DNA of 64,000 nt from Gammaproteobacteria bacterium (GTDB taxonomy: Bacteria > Pseudomonadota > Gammaproteobacteria > Competibacterales > Competibacteraceae): positions 22,926 to 86,925 of the forward strand of contig JADLEK010000006.1 of NCBI GenBank assembly GCA_020846135.1. Direction: 5' to 3'. Below, piece after piece: positions 26,842 through 35,427 of the stretch (positions are counted from its first letter, which is position 1; each line of letters begins with the position of its first letter). Under the pieces are notes generated by a model. It was not told the origin of the DNA. It searched no databases and worked only from the letters and a program-made list of their open reading frames with translations. The translations under genes and the position numbers were made by a program.

Positions 26842-27935
26842 CCAGTTTCTACCTCCGGTAACCGCGCCAAATAGCGCCGCCAGGTCTTGGTGGTCACCTG
26901 CCGGTAAACCAGAAACAACGCCATGAAGCTGTAAAGCTGGGCAAATTCAGGCACATGCAACCGGTACGCCGCCATGCCGACTGCCCCGCTGATCAGTGCG
27001 CCAACCAGCAGCAGTGCGGTGACCTGCCCATCCGAGTACCCGCGATGCAGCAACAGATGGTGCAAGTGTTGGCGATCGGCCTTAAACGGATTCTGCCCGG
27101 CGCCAAGCCGGCGGATCATCACCGTGATTGTATCCAGCAATGGCGCTGCCAGAATCCACACTGCCGTCATCGGCGTCATTACCGCTTGGTGGCTCCCGCG
27201 ATCCTGGGACAGGCTAACCAGAAACCAGCCTAGCGCGAAGCCCAGCATGGTGCTGCCGCTGTCGCCCATGAAAACGCTGGCGCGAACCCGCCAAGGGTGG
27301 CGCAGGTTGAAGCACAGAAACCCAGCAACGACCATTGCCAGCACTAACAACGCATCGCTCGCCAGGCTGTCAGGGACCGGCGCAGTCAGATTCAGCGTCA
27401 ACAACCAGCCCATCGCAATCAGCGCCAGGCCCCCAGCCAGTCCATCAAGACCGTCCATCATGTTGAAGGCATTGATAACCCCAACCACTCCAAACAAGGT
27501 GAACGGGATCGCCATAGCTCCCAACGTGATATTGCCCCAGCCCAACAAATTACCCAGGCTCCTCAACTCCACGTCGCCACCCAGCGTCATGATCAGGACG
27601 GCCCCGATCTGAAACAGGAAGCGAGTCGATGGCTGAATCTGGCATAGATCATCGTAGACGCCGACCAAGGCCAGTAACACAACTCCAGCCAGCAATGGCA
27701 GATAAGTATTAGGCGTATCCAGCACCAGAGGCAGGCTCAGACAAAAAGCCATACACATCGCAATCCCGCCGGAGAGAGGCACCGGCTGAGTGTGGTGCTT
27801 GCGCTCGTCGGGCTGATCGACCCAACCCAACCGATCGGCCCATTTAATCGATACCATGATCAAGCCAATGCTGAGCAGTAGTGTGTAAAGCAGTAACCCA
27901 TATTTTTCAGACGCCATACCTAGAAAACTACTCAT
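26838..27935 (-). CDS. wecA: WecA/MraY-family undecaprenyl-phosphate sugar-1-phosphate transferase
   Basis: This is a polytopic inner-membrane enzyme of 365 residues that loads the first sugar phosphate, usually GlcNAc-1-P, onto undecaprenyl phosphate. Family motifs are DDLCQIQPSTR, NAFNMMDGLDGLAGG and VFMGDSGSTMLGF, with about ten membrane segments. It probably starts the polysaccharide repeat unit for the EPS genes that lie divergently at 28.3 kb. The start codon overlaps the stop of a small upstream ORF by 4 bases. The exact sugar is inferred from the family. Confidence 0.9.
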   Translation of the reverse strand: MSSFLGMASEKYGLLLYTLLLSIGLIMVSIKWADRLGWVDQPDERKHHTQPVPLSGGIAMCMAFCLSLPLVLDTPNTYLPLLAGVVLLALVGVYDDLCQIQPSTRFLFQIGAVLIMTLGGDVELRSLGNLLGWGNITLGAMAIPFTLFGVVGVINAFNMMDGLDGLAGGLALIAMGWLLTLNLTAPVPDSLASDALLVLAMVVAGFLCFNLRHPWRVRASVFMGDSGSTMLGFALGWFLVSLSQDRGSHQAVMTPMTAVWILAAPLLDTITVMIRRLGAGQNPFKADRQHLHHLLLHRGYSDGQVTALLLVGALISGAVGMAAYRLHVPEFAQLYSFMALFLVYRQVTTKTWRRYLARLPEVETG

Positions 27936-28147
27936 GGTTTAACAATCCTCAGCATCAGCGATTCCATCAGCGAATAACTGTCAGGATAACCGGCAAAGTC
28001 AATTTGAACACGGCTATCAGTCCTGCGTCGATATTGATCAGAGCCAACGCAGATTAGCGCAATAGCAAAAAATAGGCCAACAATCCGCAATGGCCTTGCT
28101 CCTGCGGGACGATCAGTGCGTTTAGAGTATAAAACAAGTTGAAACAT
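27932..28147 (-). CDS. Small hypothetical membrane protein coupled to the wecA-like gene
   Basis: This 71-residue ORF has one hydrophobic segment (IVGLFFAIALICVGS, residues 22-36) between two basic regions. I do not recognise the family. Its TGA overlaps the ATG of the wecA-like gene (ATGA), which suggests translational coupling and supports it being real. It could also be a remnant of a longer gene, because the C-terminal third has no clear fold. The promoter region is shared with the divergent cpsB-like gene. Confidence 0.5.
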   Translation of the reverse strand: MFQLVLYSKRTDRPAGARPLRIVGLFFAIALICVGSDQYRRRTDSRVQIDFAGYPDSYSLMESLMLRIVKP

Positions 28148-28276
28148 GAAGTCAATTCAGCGCTGTGAAATAGCAATCATTCCCTTATCCCTTATACTCT
28201 ACGGAAAACAACCCGCATCAATATCTCGTGAAAAACCCTGCGCCCTGCTTCTCAACTTTACAAACCTCTGGAAGAC

Positions 28277-29080
28277 ATGATCGACCTGCATTGCCACCTG
28301 TTACCTGGCATCGACGACGGCGCTCCCGATCTCGCCACCTCCCTGGCTATGGCCCGGATCGCGGTCGACGATGGTATCACTGTCACTGCCTGCACCCCGC
28401 ACATTTACCCCGGCTTGTATGAGAACACTGGTCCCGCCATCCGTCAGGCCGTCGCAGAACTTCAAATCCAGCTCGACGCCGCAGGCCTTGCGCTGCAAGT
28501 CACCAGCGGTGCTGATGCCCATATTGATCCCAATCTGGTCGATGGCCTGCGCAGCGGGCGGGTGCCGTCATTGCACAACACCCGCTACTTCCTGCTGGAG
28601 CCGCCGCACCATGTCGCGCCACCCCGGCTGGAAGAAACCGTATTCAATCTGCTGGCCGCCGGTTATATCCCGGTGGTGACTCATCCCGAGCGGTTGAGCT
28701 GGATTGAGGATCATTATGAAATTTTTGTGGAGCTGGTCAAAAAAGGCGCGTGGATGCAAGTCACTGCGGGCAGTCTGACCGGCCGTTTTGGCGCTGCCGC
28801 GCAGTATTGGGGAGAACGGATGCTGGACGAGGGCTGGGTTCACATCCTGGCCACCGATTCGCATGGCGTTACCCGCCGGCCACCGTTGCTGGCCGAAGGG
28901 CAGCGGGCTGCGGAACGCTGGGTGGGAGCCACAGAAGCCTTACATCTGGTAGAAACCCGCCCGCAAGGTATACTGAATAACGAGGAGCCTGACCAGTTGC
29001 CGGCGATTCCGGCGTTGTCCATAGCCAAACCCAGCCGCGCTCATCGATCCTGGTTCAGCCGCTGGTTTGGCGGTCAGTAA
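28277..29080 (+). CDS. CpsB/YwqE-type tyrosine-protein phosphatase (PHP domain)
   Basis: This 267-residue protein belongs to the PHP-domain metal-dependent phosphatases that dephosphorylate bacterial tyrosine kinases of capsule and EPS assembly. It begins MIDLHCHLLPGIDDGAPD with metal ligands. It also has ACTPHIYPGLYENT, FLLEPPHH, PVVTHPERLSWI and ILATDSHGVTRRPP. It is the first gene of the EPS operon and would counteract the Wzc-like kinase encoded two genes downstream. The C-terminal 40 residues are basic and outside the core fold. Confidence 0.9.
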   Translation: MIDLHCHLLPGIDDGAPDLATSLAMARIAVDDGITVTACTPHIYPGLYENTGPAIRQAVAELQIQLDAAGLALQVTSGADAHIDPNLVDGLRSGRVPSLHNTRYFLLEPPHHVAPPRLEETVFNLLAAGYIPVVTHPERLSWIEDHYEIFVELVKKGAWMQVTAGSLTGRFGAAAQYWGERMLDEGWVHILATDSHGVTRRPPLLAEGQRAAERWVGATEALHLVETRPQGILNNEEPDQLPAIPALSIAKPSRAHRSWFSRWFGGQ

Positions 29081-29127
29081 ATCCACCGGTTTTCCCCTTC
29101 TCGCCCTTCCGCCTGAGGCAAGCTATC

Positions 29128-29862
29128 TTGTGGAATAGAACCCTTCGCATTGGCGCCCTGCTGTGGATCACTCTGCTCGGAGTCGTTGCCTGCGCCGGCA
29201 ACCGTCCGCCTGCCGCTGCCCCCGCAGACGGATCGCCGACATTGAATAACCCGGCCTCCGCTGCGCCGGCGACATCTCCCCCTACGCCAGTCGGTACCCC
29301 CATGGTGGAAGACTACCGGATCGGTTCGCAGGATTTGCTCGAACTGCAGGTGTTTGGCATCGAGGCGCTCAACCGCACGGTGCGGGTCAACTCGCGTGGC
29401 TTTATTTCCTTGCCGCTAGTGGGTCTGGTGCCGGCCGCGGGTCTGACCAGTGAGCAACTCGAAGAAGCGCTGGCCGCCAAACTGGCCAAGGACTATTTGC
29501 AAAACCCGCAAGTCAGCGTGTTTATCAAGGAATTCACCAGCCAGCGGGTAACGGTCGAAGGCGCCGTCAAAAAGCCGGGCGTCTATCCGCTCAAGGGCCG
29601 GACCTCGCTGCTGCAAACGCTGGCGACTGCCGAAGGTCTGACCAGTGTCGCTGACACTAGCGTTCGGATTTTTCGCACCGATCCGGCCACGGGCAATCGC
29701 ACCACCATGGAGTTCGATCTGGAACAGATTCGCGCTGGCGACATCCGCGATCCCGACATCCGCAATGACGATATCGTCCAGGTCCGGGAATCGCAGGGCA
29801 AGGCGGTCGCCAAGGAACTGATCGAGTTTATTTTGCCCTTCCGGCTACTGAGTCCTTTATGA
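29128..29862 (+). CDS. Wza-like polysaccharide export outer-membrane lipoprotein
   Basis: This protein has 244 residues. A lipoprotein signal ends at the lipobox VVAC (ALLWITLLGVVAC). The polysaccharide export domain follows (DYRIGSQDLLELQVFG, SRGFISLPLVGLVPAAGLT) and then an SLBB domain (VTVEGAVKKPGVYPLKGRTS). It likely forms the periplasm-to-outside channel. The start is a TTG with GAGG 9 bases upstream; no ATG is available before the signal peptide. Its stop overlaps the start of the Wzc-like gene by 4 bases (ATGA). Confidence 0.92.
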   Translation: MWNRTLRIGALLWITLLGVVACAGNRPPAAAPADGSPTLNNPASAAPATSPPTPVGTPMVEDYRIGSQDLLELQVFGIEALNRTVRVNSRGFISLPLVGLVPAAGLTSEQLEEALAAKLAKDYLQNPQVSVFIKEFTSQRVTVEGAVKKPGVYPLKGRTSLLQTLATAEGLTSVADTSVRIFRTDPATGNRTTMEFDLEQIRAGDIRDPDIRNDDIVQVRESQGKAVAKELIEFILPFRLLSPL

Positions 29863-32177
29863 GCAATCCCGCCTTCCTGACCCATTCCGATGGTGAAAAC
29901 CCAGCGACGCCACCGCGTCAGGCGCTGACTGAACGGGCGGCCACCGCCATCGGTCCCGCTTTACCACCAGAGCTGCCACGCCCGACCGAATCCGAACCGG
30001 ATGGCGACGAATTCGATCTACGGGAGTTGTGGCAGGTCATCGTCAAGCGCCGCTGGACCATCGCCATTTTCACCCTGATCGTGGTCGTCGCAGTAGTTAC
30101 CGCGTCGTTTCTGATAACCCCGATCTACCGCGCCAGCCTGACCCTGCAAATCGACCGCGAAGATATCAAGATCGTCGATATCCAACAGGTGACGCCTGGT
30201 GAAGTCACATCCGGCAGCCAGGATTATTACCAGACCCAGTACGAATTGCTGAAAAGCCGCAGTCTGGCGCAGCGGGTCATCAATCAGTTGGGACTGGCTG
30301 ACTTGCCGCCGCCGCCGCCATCGATTTTTGCCCAGATCAGCGGGCTGACCGGCTGGCTACCGCAAACCAGCAATGCCGGCGATGCTGACGCCAAACCGCT
30401 TTCTGAAAACGACCGGCTGGCGGGCGTTATCACCGCCTTTCTCGCCGACCTGACCGTGGAGCCGGTGCGCAATTCCCGACTGGTCAAGCTGCATTACGAC
30501 AGTCCTGACGCCAGCCGGGCGGCCTTGATCCTCAATACCCTGGTCAAGAACTTCATCAACATGAACATGGAGCGACGCTTTGACGCCTCCACCTACGCCC
30601 GCAATTTTCTGCAGGAGCGCCTGCAGCAGGTCAAGGCCAAGCTGGAGGACTCCGAACGGGATCTGATCGGTTTCGCCCGTCAGGAGCAGATCATCAATGT
30701 CGATGACAAGCAGAATATTGTTTATCAGGACCTGTCGGCGACCAACACGGCGTTGGCCGAAGCTGAAAAGAAGCGGATCGCTGCCGAGGCCCAATACCGG
30801 CAGATGCTGGCGACCCGTGGTCAGGGGCTGAGCCAGATGCTGGACAGCAAGATCATCCAGACCCTGAAGGAAAGTCAGGCCAAGCAGGAAGCCCAGTATC
30901 AGGACAACCTCAGCATCTATAAACCGGCTTACCCGGCGATGGTGCAGCTCCGCAGCCAGATCAACCAGATCAACGCCATGATCAATCAGGAGATCAGCAA
31001 TATCCGGGCGGCGATCACTGCCGACTACGAAGCCGCCAAAGCCACCGAGGCGTTGCTGCGAAGCCGGGTTCAGCAACTCAAGCAGGACGTGCTGGCGCTC
31101 CAGGATCGCAGCATCCAGTTCAACATCCTGCGCCGTGAAGTCGATACCAACCGCCAGCTTTACGACGGCCTGCTCCAGCGCTTCAAGGAGGTCGGGGTGT
31201 CCGCCGGCATTGGCACCAACAATATCTCGGTGGTGGATGAGGCCCGGGCGCCGGTCTTCCCCTACAAACCCAATCTGCGACTGAACGGGCTGCTGGCGCT
31301 GGTGCTGGGCCTGCTCGGCGGGGTCGGGCTGGCGTTCCTGTTCGAGCGCCTCGATGATACCTTCAAACGGCCTGAAGAACTGGAGAAGCTGCTGGGTCTG
31401 CCGGTGCTGGGCGTCATCCCCAAAACCCGGACGGAGCGCGGCGATCCGCGGCCCATGGCGCTGGCCGGTCACGACGACCCCCGTTCCGCCTTTGCCGAAG
31501 CCTACCGTTCGGTGCGCACCGCCCTGCAATTCTCAACCGCCAGCGGCGTCCCCCAGGTCCTGACCATCACCAGCGCAATGGCCAGCGAGGGCAAGAGCAC
31601 CACGGTGCTGAGTCTGGCGATCCAGTTCGCCCAGGCCGGCAAGCGTACCCTGCTGATCGAAGCCGATCTGCGTAAACCGTCGCTGCATCGTTCCCTGAGC
31701 CTCGATAACCAGATCGGGCTGACCAACTATCTGGCCGGCGGCGGGGCGCAACCGATAGACATTGCCAAGCCCACCCACATCCCTAACCTGTTCGCCATTC
31801 CAGCGGGACCCTTGCCGCCCAATCCCGCCGAGCTGTTATCGTCGGCGCGCATGGTCGAATTGCTGACCCTGGCTGCGGAAAAATTCGACCAGGTGATCCT
31901 GGACAGCCCGCCGCTGCTGGGGCTGGCCGATGCGCTGATCATCAGCAACCTGTGCGAGGGAACCTTGCTGACTGTGGAAATGGGCAGCACCCCGCGCGGG
32001 TATGTGCTGGGTGCGTTCAAGCGACTGCGTGCGGCGCGGGTCCATGTACTGGGATCGATCCTGACCAAGCTGGAAGCCCGGGCCGGCGCTTACGGTTATT
32101 ACCGCAGCTATTACTACTACCAAACCGACTACTATGGTGAAGCCCCAGCCAATGCCAAGAAACTGACGGCGACCTGA
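29859..32177 (+). CDS. Wzc-like polysaccharide co-polymerase and tyrosine autokinase
   Basis: This 772-residue PCP-2a protein controls chain length and export. It has an N-terminal Wzz domain with a first membrane helix near residues 70-92 (IAIFTLIVVVAVVTASFLI) and a long periplasmic coiled coil. A second helix (LNGLLALVLGLLGGVGLAFLF) leads into the cytoplasmic BY-kinase. The kinase has Walker A in SAMASEGKSTTVLS, Walker A' in TLLIEADLRKPSL and Walker B in VILDSPPLLGLAD. The C-terminus has a tyrosine cluster (YGYYRSYYYYQTDYYG), the autophosphorylation sites. It is coupled to the Wza-like gene and regulated in principle by the CpsB-type phosphatase. Confidence 0.95.
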   Translation: MSNPAFLTHSDGENPATPPRQALTERAATAIGPALPPELPRPTESEPDGDEFDLRELWQVIVKRRWTIAIFTLIVVVAVVTASFLITPIYRASLTLQIDREDIKIVDIQQVTPGEVTSGSQDYYQTQYELLKSRSLAQRVINQLGLADLPPPPPSIFAQISGLTGWLPQTSNAGDADAKPLSENDRLAGVITAFLADLTVEPVRNSRLVKLHYDSPDASRAALILNTLVKNFINMNMERRFDASTYARNFLQERLQQVKAKLEDSERDLIGFARQEQIINVDDKQNIVYQDLSATNTALAEAEKKRIAAEAQYRQMLATRGQGLSQMLDSKIIQTLKESQAKQEAQYQDNLSIYKPAYPAMVQLRSQINQINAMINQEISNIRAAITADYEAAKATEALLRSRVQQLKQDVLALQDRSIQFNILRREVDTNRQLYDGLLQRFKEVGVSAGIGTNNISVVDEARAPVFPYKPNLRLNGLLALVLGLLGGVGLAFLFERLDDTFKRPEELEKLLGLPVLGVIPKTRTERGDPRPMALAGHDDPRSAFAEAYRSVRTALQFSTASGVPQVLTITSAMASEGKSTTVLSLAIQFAQAGKRTLLIEADLRKPSLHRSLSLDNQIGLTNYLAGGGAQPIDIAKPTHIPNLFAIPAGPLPPNPAELLSSARMVELLTLAAEKFDQVILDSPPLLGLADALIISNLCEGTLLTVEMGSTPRGYVLGAFKRLRAARVHVLGSILTKLEARAGAYGYYRSYYYYQTDYYGEAPANAKKLTAT

Positions 32178-32206
32178 AAACGGCTGAACTTTGAAGGATC
32201 GCGACG

Positions 32207-34045
32207 TTGGATTGCGTTGACTTTGCCTTAGCCTGCTACCGCCAACCGCTGACCTATCAGGAACGGCTCTCGCTGGCGGCACCGCTGCCCGACGGCATGG
32301 ATCAGTTGCTGTGGCTGGCCAATGGCTCGCCGGAAGCGGTGGAGACGGCAATGCTCCTGACCGGCGCCCGGCCCCAGGAATTGCAGGATGCCGCCCGATT
32401 CTGCGTCCAGCAGTTGTGTTTCGCCCGTGGGGCTGGGCCTTACCGCCTGCTGGGTCTCGAACCCGGCGCGACCCCGGCGCGGATCAAGGAGCATCACCGG
32501 CTGTTGATGCGGCTGTTTCATCCGGATCGGGCGGCGGGCCGGGAAACCTGGACCGAAAGCTATGCAGCCCGGGTCAATGAAGCCTGGACGACGTTGTCAC
32601 GGACTCCCTCTCCTTTTGCACCAGACCGGCCGCTACCGCAATCCATACTGACCCTGGATGGTTTCAGCGCCGCACCCTCGCCTTTTGCCGATATCACTGA
32701 TCTGCCCCTGCCCCCGCCGCCGGTGTTTGCAGAACCGGCCCGCCGCCGGCGAATCCGGGTGCCGCGCCAATGGCTGCCGGGTCTGGTATTGGCCGGGTTG
32801 GCGCTGGCGGTGACCGGGGTGCTGGGCGGCTGGTATCTGGACAAACGGAATCGATTAGCCATCCCGGCGACGATTCCAGCGAGCGCCGATAGCGTTGAGC
32901 CGGCAATCGATAGCGCAACGACTTCAACGTCGTCGGACCAACGCACTGCAATCACCGCCTTTCTGGCTGCGCCGGATTGGCAGACCCTGGAGCAGCGTGA
33001 ACAACAGGCCCGGCAACAGGCGGATCGGGTTCAGGAGAACCGTCAACAGCTGGAGCAGAATCACCGCGAACAGATCATCGTGGAAGAGCTGGCGCTGGAA
33101 CGAATGCGGGTCGAGCGCGCGCAGTTGGAAGAACAACTGAAAGCCGAACAGGCGCGGGTGCAACAGGTTAAGACCGAGCGAGTAGCGGTTGAACAGCAAC
33201 GGCTGGATCGGTTAAAGGCCGAGCAAACGCGGTTAGAGCAGGCCAAAACCGAGCGGCTGGCTGCCGAACGGCGGCGGCTGGAGGAACTGCAAGCCGAACA
33301 GGCCAAGGCTGAACGGTTAGCCGAGGAACTGCGCAGCGAGCGACGACGACTGGAACAGACCAAGGCGGAGCAGGCGCGCAGCGAGCGGGCGAAAGCGGAA
33401 TCGGCACGGGCGGAACCCCTCTCAGTGGCGGATCCACAGGAAGCCGAACGCGCCAGAACCGAACGGCTCCGGCTGGAAGCACAATTACAGGCCGAGCGCG
33501 CTAAAGCCGAGCAGGCGAACACGGAACGGCTGCGGCTGGAGACTCAATTGCAGGCCGAGCAGGCCAAGACCGAGCAGGCGAACACAGAACGGCTGCGGCT
33601 GGAGACTCAATTGCAGGCCGAGCAGGCCAGGGTTGAGCAAGTTCGGCTGAATGTCGTTACCCCAGATGACCAGGATCTGACCGTGCAGGATCTGGATGGA
33701 CTGATAGAGCGCTACACCCAAGCCTACGAACGGGGCGATCTGGGCGACATTATGGCGTTGTTCGCCGCCAATGCACGGGGCAAGGGCGGGAACGACCGTA
33801 ACCGCATTCGTCAGGATTATGCGACGCTTCTGAAGACCCACCAGGTGCGTCAGATGCGGCTGCAAAGTCTGCGCTGGGCTTATCAGGGTGAAACCGCCAG
33901 CGGCTCGGGCCGCTATCAGTTGCAATTGCAGCAGCGGGATAATGGCGCGCCAGCCCGGGTCGAGGGAAATATCCGCTTCAAGGTGCGAAAGCAGGGCCGG
34001 CAGGCGTTGATTGAGGCCATTGATTATGATTGGCAACCCCACTGA
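32207..34045 (+). CDS. Membrane-anchored J-domain / coiled-coil / NTF2-like protein
   Basis: This 612-residue protein has an unusual layout. A J-domain at about residues 78-131 has the HPD motif in MRLFHPDRAAG. A proline-rich linker and a basic patch (RRRRIRVPRQ) precede one membrane helix (191-210). A coiled coil rich in Ala, Glu, Gln and Arg spans about 260-480, and an NTF2-like domain (IERYTQAYERGDLGDIMALF) spans about 495-612. The positive-inside rule places the J-domain in the cytoplasm and the coil plus NTF2-like domain in the periplasm. The J-domain could recruit DnaK. The start TTG at 32207 has AAGGA 8 bases upstream. It lies between the Wzc-like gene and a TPR gene, so a role in EPS assembly is inferred. 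Confidence 0.85.
   Translation: MDCVDFALACYRQPLTYQERLSLAAPLPDGMDQLLWLANGSPEAVETAMLLTGARPQELQDAARFCVQQLCFARGAGPYRLLGLEPGATPARIKEHHRLLMRLFHPDRAAGRETWTESYAARVNEAWTTLSRTPSPFAPDRPLPQSILTLDGFSAAPSPFADITDLPLPPPPVFAEPARRRRIRVPRQWLPGLVLAGLALAVTGVLGGWYLDKRNRLAIPATIPASADSVEPAIDSATTSTSSDQRTAITAFLAAPDWQTLEQREQQARQQADRVQENRQQLEQNHREQIIVEELALERMRVERAQLEEQLKAEQARVQQVKTERVAVEQQRLDRLKAEQTRLEQAKTERLAAERRRLEELQAEQAKAERLAEELRSERRRLEQTKAEQARSERAKAESARAEPLSVADPQEAERARTERLRLEAQLQAERAKAEQANTERLRLETQLQAEQAKTEQANTERLRLETQLQAEQARVEQVRLNVVTPDDQDLTVQDLDGLIERYTQAYERGDLGDIMALFAANARGKGGNDRNRIRQDYATLLKTHQVRQMRLQSLRWAYQGETASGSGRYQLQLQQRDNGAPARVEGNIRFKVRKQGRQALIEAIDYDWQPH
33467..33640 (+). repeat. 63-base in-frame tandem repeat in the coiled coil
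   Basis: Three 63-base units start at 33467, 33530 and 33593; the third is partial. Each full unit encodes 21 residues of the form LRLETQLQAEQAKTEQANTER. The second and third copies are nearly identical in DNA, so the duplication is recent. The first copy is more diverged. The length keeps the frame, so copy number changes would lengthen or shorten the periplasmic coil. Confidence 0.9.
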
Positions 34046-34081
34046 GTTTGAAATAGTTGGCAAAGACAAAGGCAAAGGCGC

Positions 34082-35320
34082 ATGCATGTATTGATGAAGG
34101 CGCTCAAAGGCGGAGGGCTGTTGTTAATCGTCGGAATCCTGGCCTGGCGGGTGTTGGTGACCGGCCTGGCCAACTATTACGCCGGTCAGAAAACCCTGGA
34201 AGCGGATGCGGGCGCACGGCGCTGGCGCAGCGATCAACCAGAGGCGCTATCCCGCCAGGGGCAGGCGCTAATCGAGCGCGATCCGCCGGAAGCCGAGTCT
34301 TTGCTCCAGGAAGCCCTCTGGGCTAATCCGACTGACGCCATGACCTATCTGGCGCTGGCGGAGTTGTGGCAACAAGCCGGATTCACCGAAAAAGCCACCG
34401 GGCTGGTCGTGATCGCCGATCTGCTCGGCCCCATGCGCCCCCCGGGGTTGGCCCGCTCTGCGGCATTCTGGCTGCAACAGAACCGTCTGGATTTGACCTT
34501 GGCGCGCTGGAGTACCTTGCTACGAAACCGACCGGACAATTCCACCCGGATATACCCGGTGTTTTTGGAATTGGCGGAAAATTCGGCGACGCAGCCATCG
34601 CTGAAGTCATTTCTGGCCGATCCGCCGCCGTGGTGGGATGGATTTTTTGCTTACGCAGCGCAGACCGCGATGAAAACGGAGACCGTAGCGTTTCTGTACC
34701 AGAGTCGCACCCGGAACGGGGCCTTGCCGACTGTGGCTGAACAACAGATCTATCTGGCCCGTCTGTGGAAGGAGCAACGCTGGCTGGAAGCGTATCTGGT
34801 CTGGCTGAGCGGGCTGGATGAGCGCCGGCAGTCAGGCTTGGGCCATCTTTACAACGGCAGTTTTGATCTGCCGATCACGAATGCCGGTTTTGACTGGCGG
34901 GCGACGTCTCCGCGCGGCGCCATAGTCGAGACCATCGAGACTTACAACACCCGTGGCGGCAAGGCGCTGCACGTCAGTTTCAACGGTGAACGGGTTCGTT
35001 TTCAGCATCTCTACCAGTACCTCTATCTGGAGCCGGGTCATTACCAGCTTCAGGGCCGGGTGCGCGTCGATAGTTTGCGAGCGGAGCGGGGGTTGCGCTG
35101 GCGACTGCGTTGCGCCGATGCCAAGATCCCTCTGCTGGCTGAAAGCGAACCTTTTGTGGGATCGGATGACTGGCGGACTTTTAAAACCGGCTTCACCGTC
35201 CCGGATCAGGACTGTCCATTACAGTTATTGCGGCTGGAACTGGACGGGCGGGTAGAGCTGGAGTTTGAAGCACAGGGCGATGTCTGGTTCGACGATCTGT
35301 CCATCAGTCAACAAGATTAG
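34082..35320 (+). CDS. TPR protein of the EPS locus with C-terminal carbohydrate-binding-like domain
   Basis: This 412-residue protein has an N-terminal membrane anchor (GGGLLLIVGILAWRVLV), then TPR-like helices (ERDPPEAESLLQEAL, DAMTYLALAELWQQAG). The C-terminal beta domain from about residue 258 starts NGSFDLPITNAGFDWR and resembles the jelly-roll carbohydrate-binding modules of secreted proteins (QLLRLELDGRVELEFEAQGD). Most of it would be periplasmic. The position between the J-domain protein and the polymerase suggests a scaffold for polymer assembly. The function is inferred from context, and I cannot name a characterised orthologue. Confidence 0.8.
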   Translation: MHVLMKALKGGGLLLIVGILAWRVLVTGLANYYAGQKTLEADAGARRWRSDQPEALSRQGQALIERDPPEAESLLQEALWANPTDAMTYLALAELWQQAGFTEKATGLVVIADLLGPMRPPGLARSAAFWLQQNRLDLTLARWSTLLRNRPDNSTRIYPVFLELAENSATQPSLKSFLADPPPWWDGFFAYAAQTAMKTETVAFLYQSRTRNGALPTVAEQQIYLARLWKEQRWLEAYLVWLSGLDERRQSGLGHLYNGSFDLPITNAGFDWRATSPRGAIVETIETYNTRGGKALHVSFNGERVRFQHLYQYLYLEPGHYQLQGRVRVDSLRAERGLRWRLRCADAKIPLLAESEPFVGSDDWRTFKTGFTVPDQDCPLQLLRLELDGRVELEFEAQGDVWFDDLSISQQD

Positions 35321-35354
35321 TGGTTTCGAGGCGGATTTTTCGTGAACTCTGGAC

Positions 35355-35386
35355 TTGACCCTGTTTTTTAATTAATCTTTATTATT
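35355..35386 (+). promoter_or_regulatory. Candidate promoter for the FecR-like gene
   Basis: TTGACC (35355-35360) is followed after 17 bases by TTTATT, or after 20 by TATTAT, in the only AT-rich stretch between EPS genes. It lies about 45 bases before the FecR-like gene, which has its own GGAG ribosome binding site. The spacing is plausible but neither -10 is consensus. Confidence 0.35.
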
Positions 35387-35427
35387 AGAGAATAAACTTT
35401 ATTAGGCCACAGACGGAGAAGATTCCA

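Noticed and set aside
30357..31529. A 390-residue minus-strand ORF in the Wzc-like gene
   Set aside because: It is a shadow of a clear Wzc-like kinase. High GC gives long antisense frames.
33061..33522. A Ser/Arg-rich minus-strand ORF that looks like an RS domain
   Set aside because: It is the reverse reading of the Glu/Ala/Arg-rich coiled coil of the J-domain protein.
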